Positions 15,389-23,296 of a stretch of 27,844 bases of DNA are shown piece by piece. Every line of letters starts with the position of its first letter. The stretch's first letter is position 1. The stretch comes from Deltaproteobacteria bacterium RBG_13_52_11 (GTDB lineage: Bacteria > Desulfobacterota > B13-G15 > RBG-16-54-18): NCBI GenBank assembly GCA_001797745.1, contig MGQF01000050.1, positions 23,851 to 51,694 of the forward strand. Reading direction: 5' to 3'. The notes below the pieces were generated by a model. The model was not told where the DNA came from and searched no databases. It saw only the letters and a program-made list of their open reading frames with translations. The translations under genes were made by a program, and so were the position numbers.

Positions 15389-16531
15389 ATGGACTTTGAA
15401 CTAACGAAAGAACAGAAGGATATAGCGAAAGCAGCGAAAGAGTTCGCTGAAGGGGAGTTCATCGAAAGGGCGGAAGAGTTTGACAGGGAAGAGACCTTTG
15501 ATGAGGAGATCTTTAAGAAAGCAGCCAGGTTGGGCTTTGTAGGGATATTTATTGACGAGAAGTACGGAGGCGCCGGGTTAGGCACTTTAGAGCAGTGTAT
15601 CCTTCAGGAAGAATTTGCGGCTGTTGATCTTGGCATGGCGGTTGCCGTTCTTACTCCATGCTTTGGGTCCGAGATCATACAAGCCTTTGGGACGGAAGAA
15701 CAAAAATCAAGGTACCTCCCCCCTCTGGCGAAGGGAGAATCCATTATGGGCAGCGCCTTTACGGAACCGGACGCGGGCTCAGACCTGGCTGCCGCCAGTA
15801 CAACGGCTGTGAAAGAAGGGGATGAATTTGTGATCAATGGTTCCAAGATGTTCATCACAAATGGGACCAGGGCTGACTATCTCATTTGCTTTGTTCAAAC
15901 CGATCCGGAAAATACAGACAAGCACCGACGACACAGCATGATAATGGTGGAGACGGATAGACAAGGGTTTGAGGCAAACAGGCTGCGCGGCAAGCTTGGT
16001 ATTCGGGCCTCTGATACGGCAGAAGTCTCTTTTAATAACGTCAGGGTGCCCTGTTCCAACCTGGTAGGGAAACCGGGCAATGGTTTTGCTGAAGCGATGT
16101 ACCTGTTTAACCTTAACAGGATCGGCGTGGCTGCTCAAGGGGTCGGATTGGCCCGTGCCGCCCTGGAAGAAAGTATAAAACATGTAAAAAAAAGGATCAC
16201 CTTCGGGGCCCTTCTAGCATCTTATCAGGCCATACAGCTTAAGCTCGCCGATATGTTCACGTGGATGCGTGCAGGGAAAAACATGGTTTATGAAGCGGCC
16301 TGGAGAATTGATCAAGGGAAGGTTGATCACACGCTTGTTGCTGCGGCAAAGGCGTTTTGCGGGGAGATGGTCGTACGATCTGCCGATATGGCCCTTCAGA
16401 TGCATGGAGGATACGGCTTTCTCGCAGAATATAAGGTTCAAAGAATTTATAGAGATGCCAAAATCATCGAGATCTATGAAGGAACCACAGAGATCGAAAA
16501 AATGATCGTCGCCAGGAGTTTATTGGCTTAG
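15389..16531 (+). CDS. acyl-CoA dehydrogenase
   Basis: This 380-residue FAD enzyme introduces the alpha-beta double bond into an acyl-CoA and passes electrons to an electron-transfer flavoprotein, which is not encoded here. The start is placed at ATG 15389 (MDFELTKEQKDIAK), behind GAGG at good spacing, rather than ATG 15377. Family signatures are complete: AFTEPDAGSDLAA, the FAD loop MFITNGTRAD, LGIRASDTAEVSFNNVRVP, QMHGGYGFLAEY and IYEGTTEIEK with the catalytic Glu (IYEGT). It has the usual length. With the divergent operon it supplies all four beta-oxidation steps. It resembles short-chain acyl-CoA dehydrogenases, but chain-length preference is not certain. Confidence 0.95.
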   Translation: MDFELTKEQKDIAKAAKEFAEGEFIERAEEFDREETFDEEIFKKAARLGFVGIFIDEKYGGAGLGTLEQCILQEEFAAVDLGMAVAVLTPCFGSEIIQAFGTEEQKSRYLPPLAKGESIMGSAFTEPDAGSDLAAASTTAVKEGDEFVINGSKMFITNGTRADYLICFVQTDPENTDKHRRHSMIMVETDRQGFEANRLRGKLGIRASDTAEVSFNNVRVPCSNLVGKPGNGFAEAMYLFNLNRIGVAAQGVGLARAALEESIKHVKKRITFGALLASYQAIQLKLADMFTWMRAGKNMVYEAAWRIDQGKVDHTLVAAAKAFCGEMVVRSADMALQMHGGYGFLAEYKVQRIYRDAKIIEIYEGTTEIEKMIVARSLLA

Positions 16532-16596
16532 TGCTGATATTCGTCATCGAATGTATGATTCGAAGGACTTAGTTAATAATTTTGTCCATCCGATAA

Positions 16597-16676
16597 ATGA
16601 GGACGAGGTATGGATTGTTTTTTTGTCAATCTATGGTTATTATAAGTTAACATATTACTATTCTAAACGTCCTCAT
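16597..16676 (+). promoter_or_regulatory. BKACE promoter region with flanking half-sites
   Basis: TTGTTT (16615-16620), 17 bases and TATTAT (16638-16643) make a fair sigma-70 promoter. It is bracketed by ATGAGGACG (16597-16605) and its exact complement CGTCCTCAT (16668-16676). Two half-sites on either side of a promoter could support a looping repressor, but a 9-base match at this distance is expected by chance several times in a window this size. Confidence 0.35.
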
Positions 16677-16729
16677 GTGCTGGATGAATTAAAAATATTC
16701 GCATTTAAGCGTTGAAAGGAGAAAGAAAA

Positions 16730-17596
16730 ATGAGTCAAAAAATTGTAATTTCTGCTGCATTGACAGGGGCCGCGACTATGAAGGAACAGAACCCTGCCGT
16801 TCCCTACACACCCGAGGAGTTCGCTGAGGAGAGCTATCGGTGCATGAACGAAGGGGTCGCCGTGGTCCATATCCACGCAAGGGACCCTGAGACCGGGCGT
16901 CCAACCCCGGACATCGGCAAGATCCGCGCCACCATAGAGGCTGTTCGAGACCGGTGCCCCGGCTTGATCATCAATATGAGCACGGCAATCGGCCCCGGCG
17001 TATCCAAAGATGATCGCATCGCTCCTATTGACGCCATGAAACCTGAGATGGCTTCTCTAAACACCAACAGCATGAACGCCGCTCTCGCCAACTGGAAGAC
17101 AGGAGAGATATTGGCGGAGTTTGTCTTTGAGAACACTTTTGCTATGCTGGTACAATACGCCAAGGTCATGCGAGAGCATCGTGTGAAGCCCGAACTCGAG
17201 GTCTACGACTTCGGCGGGATCTACAATATCCTTATGGTGCGAAAGCAAGGCATATTCGAAGAGCCCTTGCACTTCCAGATGGTCTTCGGATTGTTGGGTG
17301 GCGTTCCATACGATCTCTTCAATATGGCACGGGAGAAGGAGCTTTTGCCGGAAGACGCCTCCTGGTCGGTTTGCGGCGTTGGACCGTTTCAATTTGCCGG
17401 AGGCATGACGGCCGCTGTGAACGGCGGCCACATTCGCGTGGGTCTTGAGGACAACATTCGCATGCCCGGCGGAGAGTTGGCAAAGGGAAGCTACGAACAG
17501 GTGCAGTGGGCCGTGGAGGTAGCTCGCCTCGCAGGGCGTGAGGTTGCCTCTCCTGACGAGGCAAGGCAGATCTTCCATATCCCGAAACGATCCTAG
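16730..17596 (+). CDS. beta-keto acid cleavage enzyme (BKACE, DUF849)
   Basis: This 288-residue zinc enzyme belongs to the family of 3-keto-5-aminohexanoate cleavage enzyme (Kce). Members convert a free beta-keto acid plus acetyl-CoA into acetoacetate and a new acyl-CoA. The start is ATG 16730 behind AAGGAG. Zinc ligands His47 and His49 (VVHIHARD) and the GGHIRVGLEDN motif supplying the Glu ligand, Arg and Asp are present, as are NMSTA and PELEVYDFGG. The residue aligned with Kce Glu14 is Ala15 (LTGAATMKEQ), and the usual GIGR segment is GVGPFQF. This argues against an amino-keto-acid substrate such as the lysine intermediate. It is a separate plus-strand transcript after acyl-CoA dehydrogenase. 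Confidence 0.93.
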   Translation: MSQKIVISAALTGAATMKEQNPAVPYTPEEFAEESYRCMNEGVAVVHIHARDPETGRPTPDIGKIRATIEAVRDRCPGLIINMSTAIGPGVSKDDRIAPIDAMKPEMASLNTNSMNAALANWKTGEILAEFVFENTFAMLVQYAKVMREHRVKPELEVYDFGGIYNILMVRKQGIFEEPLHFQMVFGLLGGVPYDLFNMAREKELLPEDASWSVCGVGPFQFAGGMTAAVNGGHIRVGLEDNIRMPGGELAKGSYEQVQWAVEVARLAGREVASPDEARQIFHIPKRS

Positions 17597-17616
17597 CTCT
17601 GCAGGGAGTTGTTTTT
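17595..17616 (+). terminator. possible terminator after BKACE
   Basis: A six-pair hairpin with two G-T pairs (AGCTCT-GCAG-GGAGTT) overlaps the stop-codon region and is followed by GTTTTTA. It has the form of a weak rho-independent terminator. Confidence 0.4.
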
Positions 17617-17944
17617 ACATGGAGGTTATCAACGATCGTTTGTATAAACCTGATGTTTCCAGAAAGGAGATCTTGTCCTTCATAAGCGCATGGATAATTG
17701 TAGTCTTGAAGATGAAATGATAATTTTTTACCAAGAAGATCATGCCTTTTTGCTACAATCCGTCCAACAATACGGACAATTGAGGGGGCATTATATCGCA
17801 TTTAAGAGGTTGAAAAGGGCTTGAGGGGATTAAAAGTTAGCGATGATTACGTCGCCGAAGGTGGGGGAACCGTCGCTTCTGCGGGGAAGGTCATAACGGG
17901 TGTGGGTCTGCCACGTATATAATCTCCAAATTAAAAGTTTCCCC
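17617..17944. other. gap after BKACE, possible unrecognised coding relic
   Basis: Mostly featureless. A plus-strand frame at 17806-17922 reads GLKVSDDYVAEGGGTVASAG followed by KVITGVGLPRI and looks protein-like in composition, but it has no start codon or ribosome site, has stops on both sides, and matches no family that I can name. A TCCGT...ACGGA dyad lies near 17757-17776. Confidence 0.35.
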
Positions 17945-18096
17945 TCATATTCCTGGATGAGCCATAACAGCAACAATATCTGTTACTCGCACATCATGAA
18001 AATGGAAAGCTACTAATTTTTCTGGTCTGCCAGTGCATGGACGATACCCGCACCCATCGCGCCTGCTCCAATTACGACAACATTCTTATAGCTTAT
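17945..18096 (-). pseudogene. 3-hydroxyacyl-CoA dehydrogenase relic with internal deletion
   Basis: The first segment (18096-18013) reads ISYKNVVVIGAGAMGAGIVH then ALADQKN and a stop. This is the NAD-binding N-terminus of a 3-hydroxyacyl-CoA dehydrogenase, preceded by GGAGG but with ATA where ATG is expected. Overlapping it in another frame (18025-17945) is RPEKLVAFHFHDVRVTDIVA then VMAHPGI, which corresponds to the catalytic RPxxxxGMHFF segment found about 110 residues later in intact enzymes. So the middle of the Rossmann domain was deleted with a frameshift, and everything after the catalytic His region is lost. It is distinct from the adjacent intact paralogue. Confidence 0.75.
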
Positions 18097-18246
18097 GATT
18101 CCTCCAATAGTTGAAACTTCTTTAACATTATGGCATAACCGGCCGACATCCTGTTGATTGGAATAACCATATCCTCAAACAGATACAGGGCATCTTCGAC
18201 CACCTCGGTTTTCGGAAAAAACTTTCTTTGGCGCTTTAGTAGTCAT
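18093..18246 (-). pseudogene. 50-codon ORF interrupted at a T6 run, function unknown
   Basis: An ATG at 18246 overlaps the end of the adjacent 3-hydroxyacyl-CoA dehydrogenase gene. The frame opens MTTKAPKKVF and is knocked out of phase at a run of six T (minus strand; 18216-18221). If one T is ignored the frame continues KTEVVEDALYLFEDMVIPIN then RMSAGYAIMLKKFQLLEES and stops at 18093, just before the GGAGG of the relic. The product would be a small, mostly helical protein. No family is recognised. A sequencing error, real frameshift or slippage site are all possible. Confidence 0.4.
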
Positions 18247-19075
18247 ACCATCCTTTTCCGACCTTTTTACCCAAGCGACCAGCCCGGATAAGTTGTTTTA
18301 ACGATAGCGGCGGACTCCAACTGGGACCAAGCTCGCTCTGGTAGTACTCTAATGAGCTTTTCAAAACGTCAAGACCGATAATGTCGGCCAACTCAAACGG
18401 CCCTATCGGAAGATAGGAACTTTTCATGGCCAAATCAATGTCTTCCTTTGAAGCCAATCCTTCTTCGTATGCTTTGAAAGCTTCCAGGAACAGCGGTGTG
18501 TATATCCGGTTTGCTATGAACCCTGGCGAGTCTTTTTTTACTTCGACACAGACTCTATCCATCTGTTTGGCTACTGCTTTCGCCTGGTTCACTGTTTCGT
18601 CGCTGGTGTAATAGCCGCGGGTTAACTCGACCAATTTCGTCGGCGGGATAAAGAAATGCATGCCTGCGACCTGTGGCGGGCGCTGTGTGACCGCCGCCAG
18701 GGCGGTAATAGAAAAGGTCGAAGTGCTGGATACCAGAATTGCTTCCTTCTTGCACATGGTGTCAAGTTGTATAAACATAGCAGTCTTGAGATCGAGCGAC
18801 TCTGCGACAACTTCGATAACAAAATCCACGGCGTCAAATTTTTCAAACGTACTCGTCATTTGGACCCTAGCCATTGTAGCGGCACTTTCTTCAGCAGTCA
18901 CAACGTTTTTTTGGACCAGTTTCTGCAGCTGATTTTCCATACTATTTTTTGCTTTTACCAAGTTCGCTGCAGTCCTGTTTTGCAGCACTACCTGATAACC
19001 GGCCATAGCAGCCGAAAGTGCGATCCCATTCCCCATCTTTCCGGCCCCGACTACGCCGATAGTCTTAATTTCCAT
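18236..19075 (-). CDS. 3-hydroxyacyl-CoA dehydrogenase, divergent, probable NADP type
   Basis: This 279-residue second paralogue starts at ATG 19075 (MEIKTIGVVGAGKMG) five bases after GGAGGTGG. The Rossmann motif GAGKMG is intact, but the strand that normally ends in Asp reads VVLQNRTAAN (Asn33-Arg34), a pattern typical of NADP binding. Catalytic residues are Ser119 (STST in place of NTSS), His140 (GMHFFIPP), Glu150 and Asn189 (ANRIY). The C-terminal domain has LPIGPFELADIIGLD and ends KVGKGWYDY. It is the last intact gene of the 25-18 kb minus-strand set, 112 bases after the SDR. It may act reductively or on an unusual hydroxyacyl-CoA. Confidence 0.92.
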   Translation of the reverse strand: MEIKTIGVVGAGKMGNGIALSAAMAGYQVVLQNRTAANLVKAKNSMENQLQKLVQKNVVTAEESAATMARVQMTSTFEKFDAVDFVIEVVAESLDLKTAMFIQLDTMCKKEAILVSSTSTFSITALAAVTQRPPQVAGMHFFIPPTKLVELTRGYYTSDETVNQAKAVAKQMDRVCVEVKKDSPGFIANRIYTPLFLEAFKAYEEGLASKEDIDLAMKSSYLPIGPFELADIIGLDVLKSSLEYYQSELGPSWSPPLSLKQLIRAGRLGKKVGKGWYDY

Positions 19076-19187
19076 GGTTTCCACCTCCAATCATTAATTG
19101 AGCTCATTTTGCAGTTTGATTGGCCTCAAGGGACTATAATTGCGCGCAGGCTCAGCTTTAATTGCGTCGCCCTATAGCAATGCGGCA

Positions 19188-19964
19188 TCATACCAGGGCC
19201 GTCTGTCCACCGTCAACTACGACATACTGGCCTGTAATATAGTCAGAAGCAGCAGAGCTGAGGAAAACGATCAGCCCCTTGAGATCATCGCCTCCTCCAT
19301 ACCGGCCGAGCGGAATTCTGGGGATTAGCTTGTCGGCTTGTGCCTCTAAAAACTGATCGTTCATGCTGGTTGGGAACCACCCTGGGCAGATTGCATTAAC
19401 AGTAATACCATAACGGGCCCATTTTACGGCCAGATCCTTTGTCATAGTAAGAATAGCGCCTTTGCTGGTGGTATAGGCGACAGAGTCCACATGCTCCGGC
19501 AGATCTCCCCTCAAGCCGCCTATGGAGGCCATGTTTACTATTTTGCCTCCACCTTGCTCTTTCATTATCTTGGCGGCCATGACCGACAATTGGAAGGTCC
19601 CGTTAATGTTTAGATTCATTACTCGCTGCCACTTGTCCATGGGGAAGTTCAGCGAGTCAGCGATCCAGCTAATTCCGGCGTTGTTTACCAAGATGTCCAG
19701 CGCACCAAATTCTTTGATTGTTACGTCCACAAGATTCTGGCAATCTTCCGCCTTGCTGACGTCACAGGCAACCGCAAGGGCCCTGATCCCATTCTTTTCA
19801 AGTTTTGCGCTCATTTCAATGCAGCGATCAACCTTCCGCGCCGCTACCACAACGTTGGCCCCGGCTTCCGCCAGAGCCGTAGCCATCTGCGCTCCCAGAC
19901 CGACCGATCCCCCTGTTACCACTGCCGTTTTGCCGTCCAACACAAACATATCCTTTACGTGCAT
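19188..19964 (-). CDS. short-chain dehydrogenase/reductase (SDR)
   Basis: This 258-residue classical SDR starts at ATG 19964 behind AAGGAGG. All tetrad residues are present: Asn119 (NLNINGTF), Ser147 (NMASIGG), Tyr164 and Lys168 (YTTSK). The cofactor motif is TGGSVGLG (17-24), with VVVAARK after the second strand, where Arg43 is compatible with NADP. NNAG (94-97) and the GQYVVVDGG end are typical. It probably interconverts a secondary alcohol and a ketone. It is flanked by zinc alcohol dehydrogenase upstream (50-base gap) and 3-hydroxyacyl-CoA dehydrogenase downstream. Unlike the SDR at 6621-7406, its active site is canonical. Confidence 0.93.
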   Translation of the reverse strand: MHVKDMFVLDGKTAVVTGGSVGLGAQMATALAEAGANVVVAARKVDRCIEMSAKLEKNGIRALAVACDVSKAEDCQNLVDVTIKEFGALDILVNNAGISWIADSLNFPMDKWQRVMNLNINGTFQLSVMAAKIMKEQGGGKIVNMASIGGLRGDLPEHVDSVAYTTSKGAILTMTKDLAVKWARYGITVNAICPGWFPTSMNDQFLEAQADKLIPRIPLGRYGGGDDLKGLIVFLSSAASDYITGQYVVVDGGQTALV

Positions 19965-20014
19965 TGCTTCCTCCTTATAGATTGTATTCAGATCACCTAT
20001 AGCGGTATTCGCCC

Positions 20015-21055
20015 CTAAGGGGCAACTACGATCTTTACCGGCTCGCTCGAAGCTGCAAGTCTTTCGAAGCCTTTTTCCACAATATCATCAAGGCTGATAA
20101 TACCCGTAATCATTCCCTGTGTATTAACCCTCCCCTGGGCAAGATAATCAACAATAAGGCGCATTTCTTCTTTATCATAGGCGAGGGTTGCCTTGAGTTC
20201 TACCTCCTTAATAACAAACTCCGCCTCGGGCACGGGTATCGGATCTCCGCTTACCCCAAGGAGCAGCACTTGGCCGCCGGCTTTTACGAGGCTGACGCTC
20301 GTGCGGGCCGCTTCGGCATTCCCTGCGCATTCAAAGACGATATCGGCACCGACGCCGTTGTAGAGGGCCATAATCTTTTCTTGGAGCCCCCCCCCTTCTT
20401 CTACGGGATTGAGGGCTAGATCGGCACCAAGCTGGAGAGCGAGCTTCCGTTTCCCCGCAGAACGATTCAGGACCGTAATATGCCGCGCCCCTGCGATTTT
20501 CAGGAACTGGACCACTGAAAGACCTATTGCGCCGGCCCCCACAACTACGACGTTATCACCCATCCTGAAGCGGGACTGGCGTATGCCCCGGAACGCAACC
20601 CCCAACGTATCGATAAGGACCGCGTCCTCGAAGGAGACCTCATCGGGAAGTTTGAGAAGCATGCCCTTCGGATCCTTGACTCTGAGATACTCTGCCATGC
20701 CTCCGTCGTTGCCCTGAGAAAGCCCGTTCGTTCGCTCAAAGCCATGTATGCACAGGGTAGAGCGCCCATGCCTGCAGTAGTAGCATTCCCCGCATGGTCC
20801 GGGAGGACCGGCCGCGACGCGATCACCCGCCTTCCATCCTTCCACTCCTTTTCCTACTTCCGCTACAGTGCCTACATTTTCGTGGCCCAAGACAAGCCCT
20901 GTAGGCAGCAGCCCTTCGTGCAGATAGGCGTGCACATCGGTGCCGCAAATACCACAATACTTGATCTTGACGATTACCTCTCCGGGTGCGGCCTTGAGAG
21001 CCGGCCGCTCCTGCAACCTGATCGCCCTTTGACCTTCATAGACTGCAACTTTCAT
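20015..21055 (-). CDS. zinc-dependent alcohol dehydrogenase (medium-chain family)
   Basis: This 346-residue medium-chain dehydrogenase/reductase starts at ATG 21055 (MKVAVYEGQRAI); the upstream ribosome site (CAGGAG) is moderate. Catalytic zinc residues Cys37 (CGICGTD) and His58-Glu59 (GHENVG) are intact, as is the structural zinc lobe Cys88, Cys91, Cys94 and Cys102. The nucleotide motif is VVVGAGAIG, and the strand ends in VLNRSAGKRK rather than Asp, which favours NADP(H). It resembles the sorbitol/threonine dehydrogenase-like subgroup. It belongs to the operon-like minus-strand set, 125 bases after the OYE-like gene. A CACCT-CAC-AGGTG dyad at 21091-21103 lies in that spacer. The substrate is unknown. 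Confidence 0.93.
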   Translation of the reverse strand: MKVAVYEGQRAIRLQERPALKAAPGEVIVKIKYCGICGTDVHAYLHEGLLPTGLVLGHENVGTVAEVGKGVEGWKAGDRVAAGPPGPCGECYYCRHGRSTLCIHGFERTNGLSQGNDGGMAEYLRVKDPKGMLLKLPDEVSFEDAVLIDTLGVAFRGIRQSRFRMGDNVVVVGAGAIGLSVVQFLKIAGARHITVLNRSAGKRKLALQLGADLALNPVEEGGGLQEKIMALYNGVGADIVFECAGNAEAARTSVSLVKAGGQVLLLGVSGDPIPVPEAEFVIKEVELKATLAYDKEEMRLIVDYLAQGRVNTQGMITGIISLDDIVEKGFERLAASSEPVKIVVAP

Positions 21056-21180
21056 TGCACGCTCCTGTTAGATGGAATTGAATTTTTATGCACCTCACAG
21101 GTGATATTTCTGTTCTTGTCGTCTTTCCACAATAGATGTTGCATATTCTCTCGAGACAGTCAAACAAGTGCCTGGCTCGT

Positions 21181-23268
21181 TTAAATAGTGCGCGCAATGC
21201 GCGATCCGTCGGCAATGGCATCTATGATCAGGTGCGGCTCCCGGCAGTCGCCAATGGCGTAGACCTCAGGGACACTCCCTTTCAGACTTTTGATAAACTC
21301 GGTATTTGGCTGCAAGGGCATCGCCGTCACAATCGTATCTGCTTCAAGGGTCTCCCTTCGCCCTTTCTTCGTAGTAATGATCAGCCCTTTGTCGGTTATC
21401 TTCACGTACTTGACCTTGGCCATCATGGCCACCCCTTTATCAGCCAGCCACATGAGAAGGAGCGGCTTGATATATGCCTCTACTAACCCGTCTCCTATTT
21501 CCTTTTCCGTGTTCACGATGGTCACCTTCCTGCCTCGCTTGACCAGGAACTCGGCTGTCTGACAGCCGTGGATATCCCCACCCATGATGACTACCCTTTT
21601 GCCCAGGGGCATCCAGAACTTAGTGAGCCACCTCAGCGCCCTGGGGCCTAGGAACCTCATATAACCCTTGAGCTTGCGGTGCAGTTCGCGGCTGGTGACC
21701 ACAGTGCGCCTGTCGATCCCACGCAGCTTCGGAACATTATGTATGCCTCCCGCAGCCACGATGAGCACATCCGGCTTAATCTCTTCCACAAGTGCCTTGC
21801 TCACCTCTTTGCCAAGCCTGACCTTTACGCCCAGCTTGGTAATCTGGGTCTTCAGGTAGCGAACTATGCTCAGCAGGTCTTCCCTTTCAACCCCCTTCAC
21901 CACGGCAGCTAGGGGTAGCGATCCCCCTAATCGGGGCTCCTTTTCGTAAAGCATCACGTCATGCCCCCTCAATGCGGCCACCCGGGCGGCCTCCATTCCG
22001 GCCGGCCCGCCACCTATTACCATGACCCTTTTCTTCCGCTCTGCTGGTTTGATCTCATACTCGCGCTCTCTGTTCAGAGCGGCATTTATCCGGCATCGGA
22101 CAGGTTGCCCGGTCTCATTAATGGCAAAACAGGTAACGCAGGCCGTGCACGGGGCAATGTCCTCCAATCTTCCCTGAGCAACCTTGTTGGGCAGCTCCGG
22201 GTCCGCCATCAGGCGCCTGTTGAGACTGATGAAGTCCGCCTGCCCACGACGCAGTATCTTCTCGCCGAGCTCAGGATCAAGCCGACCCTGGGCGATTACG
22301 GGTATGGATACCACTTGCTTGATTGCAGCAGCCAGGGGCACCGCCGCCCCTCTCCCGCTCCGACTCCCATCAAGATAGCGTGGCAGGTCCGCCGGTGCTT
22401 CCGGGTAGAAGATCAATTCGGGAAACTGCATGCTATCACGATCTTCCTCAGGACCGAGATAATATTCAACCCTGGCGTTTATGGCATCGGCACCAGCGGC
22501 TTCTAATAGTTTCGCAATACCCTGACTCTCTTCGGGGGTGATACCACCTCTGAGCCCATATTCAATCGTGTTAATCAGGCACATGACAGCAAAGTCCTTC
22601 CCATTGCACCTTTTTATCTCCTTTATAATATCAACAACGATTTTTGCCCGGCTTTCCAGGCTGCCGACACCGTAAGCGTCCTGACGCCTGTTCCAGGCAA
22701 GCGATAAGAAACTGTTCAACAAATGATTACAGCCGGCATTTAACTCTATGCCATCAAATCCCGCCTTCTGCGCCCTCACCGCCGCCTTGGCAAATTTCTC
22801 CACAATTTCTTCAATCTCGGCAACGGTCAATCCCTTGGCCACGTCAAACTGCGGCATCGGGATTTCACCTTTAGGGATGGATGAAGAGGCTACCGGCTGG
22901 AACCCCGTAAATCTGCCCGGATGCATGGGGCCCATATGGAACATTTGTATGAATGCCGGGCAATTATAGGAATGAATAATATCTACGACTTCTGCCATGC
23001 CCGCAATGTATTTATCATCGTCGAAGCGATACCCCATGTTGGGCACGAGACCTATGGGGGGAGCGATATCACCTGCTCCCATAGTAACTATGCCTGCACC
23101 ACCACGGGCTAAAGCTTCATAATAGTCCTTGGCTCCCGCCTGCACATAGCCGTCCTGGTACTTATGGAAGCCTGCGTGCGCGCCTGTCTTTAAGATACGA
23201 TTCCTGGCACGTACAGACCCTATGTAACCGGGTTCCAGCAGCTTCTTGAATTTTGTACGACGAGCCAT
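21181..23268 (-). CDS. OYE-type Fe-S flavoenzyme (2,4-dienoyl-CoA reductase/BaiCD-like), variant
   Basis: This 695-residue three-domain enzyme has an FMN-binding TIM barrel (about 1-365), a [4Fe-4S] motif with Cys374, Cys377, Cys380 and Cys392, and an FAD/NAD(P)H module (about 408-695; VMVIGGGPAGMEAARVAALRG). It starts at ATG 23268 behind GGAGG. Relatives reduce C=C bonds conjugated to thioesters or ketones. The position of the active-site Tyr of E. coli FadH is His182 (GCNHLLNSF), SPxxNxRTD is LAWNRRQD, and the second dinucleotide motif is degenerate (GGDIHGCQTA). It follows the paralogue at 23297 by 28 bases. The changes suggest a different substrate or a non-canonical electron route. Confidence 0.9.
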   Translation of the reverse strand: MARRTKFKKLLEPGYIGSVRARNRILKTGAHAGFHKYQDGYVQAGAKDYYEALARGGAGIVTMGAGDIAPPIGLVPNMGYRFDDDKYIAGMAEVVDIIHSYNCPAFIQMFHMGPMHPGRFTGFQPVASSSIPKGEIPMPQFDVAKGLTVAEIEEIVEKFAKAAVRAQKAGFDGIELNAGCNHLLNSFLSLAWNRRQDAYGVGSLESRAKIVVDIIKEIKRCNGKDFAVMCLINTIEYGLRGGITPEESQGIAKLLEAAGADAINARVEYYLGPEEDRDSMQFPELIFYPEAPADLPRYLDGSRSGRGAAVPLAAAIKQVVSIPVIAQGRLDPELGEKILRRGQADFISLNRRLMADPELPNKVAQGRLEDIAPCTACVTCFAINETGQPVRCRINAALNREREYEIKPAERKKRVMVIGGGPAGMEAARVAALRGHDVMLYEKEPRLGGSLPLAAVVKGVEREDLLSIVRYLKTQITKLGVKVRLGKEVSKALVEEIKPDVLIVAAGGIHNVPKLRGIDRRTVVTSRELHRKLKGYMRFLGPRALRWLTKFWMPLGKRVVIMGGDIHGCQTAEFLVKRGRKVTIVNTEKEIGDGLVEAYIKPLLLMWLADKGVAMMAKVKYVKITDKGLIITTKKGRRETLEADTIVTAMPLQPNTEFIKSLKGSVPEVYAIGDCREPHLIIDAIADGSRIARTI

Positions 23269-23296
23269 AGATATACCTCCTTATTGCATTTAACCT

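Noticed and set aside
16539..16562. Alternating ATTCG/CGAAT hairpins after acyl-CoA dehydrogenase resembling an attenuator
   Set aside because: Stems are only five pairs, no T run follows, and they lie far from the next start codon.
11360..16676. A 12-base word (ATGAGGACGTTT) near the AOR stop recurs in reverse complement near 16665-16676
   Set aside because: Dozens of 12-base matches are expected by chance in a window of this size on both strands, and the first copy overlaps the AOR stop codon.
16730..17596. Calling the BKACE gene kce of lysine fermentation
   Set aside because: The lysine aminomutase, 3,5-diaminohexanoate dehydrogenase and ammonia-lyase genes are absent and the residue aligned with Glu14 is Ala.
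17619..17720. 33-codon plus-strand frame starting at ATG 17619
   Set aside because: It lacks a ribosome site, lies right after a likely terminator and has no recognisable motif.
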